Below are positions 62,797-64,000 of a stretch of 64,000 nucleotides of DNA, one piece after another. Within the stretch, counting starts at the first letter, position 1. The number at the start of each line of letters is the position of its first letter. Source of the stretch: Streptomyces toyocaensis (lineage in GTDB: Bacteria; Actinomycetota; Actinomycetes; Streptomycetales; Streptomycetaceae); the NCBI RefSeq assembly GCF_000725125.1, contig NZ_JFCB01000007.1, positions 1-64,000 of the forward strand, written 5' to 3'. Both the position numbers and the translations under genes were made by a program. The notes under the pieces are model-generated. The model had not been told where the DNA came from. It searched no databases and saw only the letters and a list, made by a program, of their open reading frames with translations.

Positions 62797-63111
62797 TGTT
62801 CGGGTTCTCCTTGGGGTGCTGGCCGAAGCGGGTCAGGCAACGGCGAGGGTGTGTAAGTGAGACATCCACCGCGACGACGAGCGCAGCGAGGAGGGCGGTC
62901 CTCGGCGTAGTCGAGAGTGCGTCGGCGGTTGAAGTGTTGAGTTGCTGGCCGAAGCTCCAGAGGGGTAAGGGCGACGGCGGTAGGAGAAGGTCAGGGGCGA
63001 AGTCGTCTCAGGCAAGCGGCCCGACAGGGCCCAGCCTTGAAGTGCTTCAGCTCCTTACCGCCGTCGCACAAAGAGGTGAGGTGGTAGCCCGTCCCACGGG
63101 GTGGGTTTCCG
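62797..63111. other. 315-bp structured non-coding region
   Basis: It lies between the T5orf172 and initiator-like genes. It contains an inverted repeat GCGACGGCGGTAGGAG (62971-62986) / CTCCTTACCGCCGTCGC (63051-63067), palindrome TGAAGTGCTTCA (63038-63049), direct repeats TGCTGGCCGAAGC (62817-62829, 62943-62955) and GTGTAAGTGAG (62780-62790, 62851-62861), and one copy of the CCCGT-N3-ACGGG element at its edge. No credible gene. Candidate origin, regulatory region or structured RNA. Confidence 0.55.
63074..63110. repeat. Palindromic iteron-like element, copy A
   Basis: GAGGTGGTAG, then CCCGT-CCC-ACGGG, then GTGGGTTTCC on the plus strand. It lies immediately past the stop codon of the initiator-like gene, so this copy is not coding. 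Confidence 0.85.
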
Positions 63112-63888
63112 TCAGGCAGCCTCGAAGTACGGCGACAGCTCCTCGACCTTCCGTCGCGCGAGCGTCATGCCGTCCTCGGCCTTGGCCTTCCACTTCTCGA
63201 ACTCCTCGCGGGTCACTCGCTTGCCGTCGATCACTACGACGTCCCGAGGAGTAGGTGAGGTGGTAGCCCGTCGGACGGGGTGGGTTTCGGGGGTGCAGGG
63301 AGTAGGTGAGGTGGTAGCCCGTGCGACGGGCGTGGTTTCACTGCTCGGCCGTAGCTCGACGAGCCGGAGGGTCCTCGAAGAACTACCCCCGTCCGACGGG
63401 GTGGGTTTCGACTTCTTGCCGACCACTCTCTTCCGGGACTCCTTCGCCCCCTGCGCCTCTTCCTGAGTGAGCGGAGCGGGAGGCTCGACGTACGGCACCC
63501 CGAGGAGCTTGGACGCCTCGAACGCGATCTTCCGGTGAGGCTCCCAGGGGAGGGTAAGCCAGTGGACCGGTGACAGCTTGTTGCCGCGCCCACCCTTCGG
63601 CTCGAAGACGCGAACGATCGCGCCGACCTCCCGGAGTCGCTTCGTGATCTGCGAGACCTTGTCGGGCTTGCTCAGACCGAGGCGGCGGGCCAGCTCTCCA
63701 CGGGACAGTGCCACGGAGGTTCCGTCAGGGTTCGCGGCCGTGGCCAGGTGCATGATGGTGGCCTGTGCGTACTGGTCGAGCCCCCACAGCTCGGCGCCGT
63801 TGGTGGACCAGTAGCGCAGCCACTCGAACACGAACTTCTCGGGACGGCCGGTGTCGGCGCCCTTCGGGGTGTAGCCGATCTGCGTCAT
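63112..63888 (-). CDS. Winged-helix replication-initiator-like protein
   Basis: A 258-residue protein. Residues about 20-115 form a helical region and winged HTH (LDQYAQATIMHLATAANPDG, LSRGELARRLGLSKPDKVSQ, ITKRLREVGAIVRVFEPKG), as in phage O-type and plasmid initiators. A Ser/Thr/Pro-rich middle (about 150-210) is encoded across three DNA repeats. The C-terminus is charged and helical (VTREEFEKWKAKAEDG). ATG follows a perfect AGGAGGTGA and overlaps the upstream stop as ATGA. Initiator function is inference from fold and iterons; a transcription factor is the alternative. Confidence 0.72.
   Translation of the reverse strand: MTQIGYTPKGADTGRPEKFVFEWLRYWSTNGAELWGLDQYAQATIMHLATAANPDGTSVALSRGELARRLGLSKPDKVSQITKRLREVGAIVRVFEPKGGRGNKLSPVHWLTLPWEPHRKIAFEASKLLGVPYVEPPAPLTQEEAQGAKESRKRVVGKKSKPTPSDGGSSSRTLRLVELRPSSETTPVARATTSPTPCTPETHPVRRATTSPTPRDVVVIDGKRVTREEFEKWKAKAEDGMTLARRKVEELSPYFEAA
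63251..63289. repeat. Palindromic iteron-like element, copy B
   Basis: GTAGGTGAGGTGGTAG, then CCCGT-CGG-ACGGG, then GTGGGTTTCG. It lies inside the initiator-like gene, where the minus strand reads ETHPVRRATTSPTP. Confidence 0.88.
63302..63340. repeat. Palindromic iteron-like element, copy C
   Basis: GTAGGTGAGGTGGTAG, then CCCGT-GCG-ACGGG, then CGTGGTTTCA. Same reading frame as copy B (ETTPVARATTSPTP), 51 bp from it. Confidence 0.88.
63388..63410. repeat. Palindromic iteron-like element, copy D (partial)
   Basis: CCCGT-CCG-ACGGG followed by GTGGGTTTCG; the left flank differs from the other copies. It is read in a different frame (KPTPSDG) from copies B and C, yet the DNA is conserved. Confidence 0.82.
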
Positions 63889-64000
63889 GGGCGGTCACCT
63901 CCTGTCGGCTTTCCGGTGGGCATGGTCAGGCGCCAGGCGTTCGGGCCGGTCTGCTCGATGGCGCCCGCGGCTTGCAGGTCGGACAGCACCTTGACCGCCT
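63885..64000 (-). CDS. C-terminus of a wHTH-like protein (truncated by the window edge)
   Basis: Only the last 37 or so residues are present: VKVLSDLQAAGAIEQTGP, then a short strand-like WRLTMP and a Gly/Lys/Pro tail. Helix-turn-helix followed by an A-I-E-Q wing resembles the C-terminal winged helix of replication or primase-type proteins of integrative elements. The stop overlaps the start of the initiator-like gene by 4 bp (ATGA). Its start lies beyond the window. Confidence 0.6.
   Translation of the reverse strand, partial: AVKVLSDLQAAGAIEQTGPNAWRLTMPTGKPTGGDRP

Noticed and set aside
62833..63015. A 60-codon minus-strand frame in the repeat-dense region
   Set aside because: It starts with TTG, has no ribosome site, and its composition (Ser/Pro/Arg) looks like non-coding high-GC sequence; the region is better explained by repeats.
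63074..63410. CRISPR array
   Set aside because: The repeats have irregular spacing (179, 51 and 70 bp between centres), lie mostly inside a coding gene, and no unique spacers of even size or cas genes are present.

Overview
This is a high-GC actinobacterial chromosome segment, almost certainly from Streptomyces. It carries the desferrioxamine cluster desEFABCD with two iron boxes, adpA with a bldA-type TTA codon, and the cebR/cebEFG/bglC cello-oligosaccharide locus with two CebR operators. The order acdH operon - des - hexosaminidase - glmS - adpA - orn - ceb - bglC is the one I recall from the Streptomyces coelicolor chromosome around SCO2776-SCO2801. Several genes seem to be transcribed without a leader, with a -10-like hexamer 6-8 nt before the start codon.

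Layout. 0-8 kb: a sugar-phosphate isomerase-like protein, an EamA exporter with a divergent LysR regulator, a secreted GH3 N-acetylglucosaminidase, a lipoprotein, a secreted S37 peptidase and a small secreted protein. 8-13 kb: a fused double ABC exporter and a secreted endonuclease. 13-19 kb: a guanidino/amine catabolic module (SSS permease, agmatinase-family ureohydrolase, TPP enzyme) with a divergent PucR regulator. 19-24 kb: small proteins, TesB, an acyl-CoA dehydrogenase and a secreted S33 peptidase. 24-31 kb: the leucine/isovalerate (Liu/AcdH) operon with a TetR regulator and two tandem operators. 31-38 kb: desferrioxamine uptake and synthesis. 38-44 kb: GH20 hexosaminidase, a DUF4429/SHOCT protein, GlmS and a universal stress protein. 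44-47 kb: AdpA, oligoribonuclease and tRNA-His. 47-54 kb: a nucleotidyltransferase-like protein and the ceb/bglC locus. 54-60 kb: a two-component system, a membrane-anchored protein, a spermidine-synthase-like protein and a TPR regulator resembling NsdA.

From about 60.1 kb the character changes. There is a spacer rich in palindromes, then a leftward array of overlapping genes: a zinc-ribbon protein, an HNH protein, an unknown protein, a T5orf172/GIY-YIG-like protein, a winged-helix initiator-like protein and a truncated wHTH-like protein at the window edge. This looks like the edge of a prophage or integrative element. Inside and just past the initiator-like gene lie four copies of a palindromic element, CCCGT-N3-ACGGG with conserved flanks. 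The copies occur in two reading frames and one is outside the gene, so conservation is at the DNA or RNA level. This is the best candidate for an undescribed system here, perhaps a replication origin embedded in its own initiator gene.

How the genes work together: the central 40 kb links extracellular polymer use (chitin/peptidoglycan amino sugars through GH3, GH20 and GlmS; cellulose through CebEFG and BglC), branched-chain amino-acid catabolism, iron acquisition and the developmental regulator AdpA.
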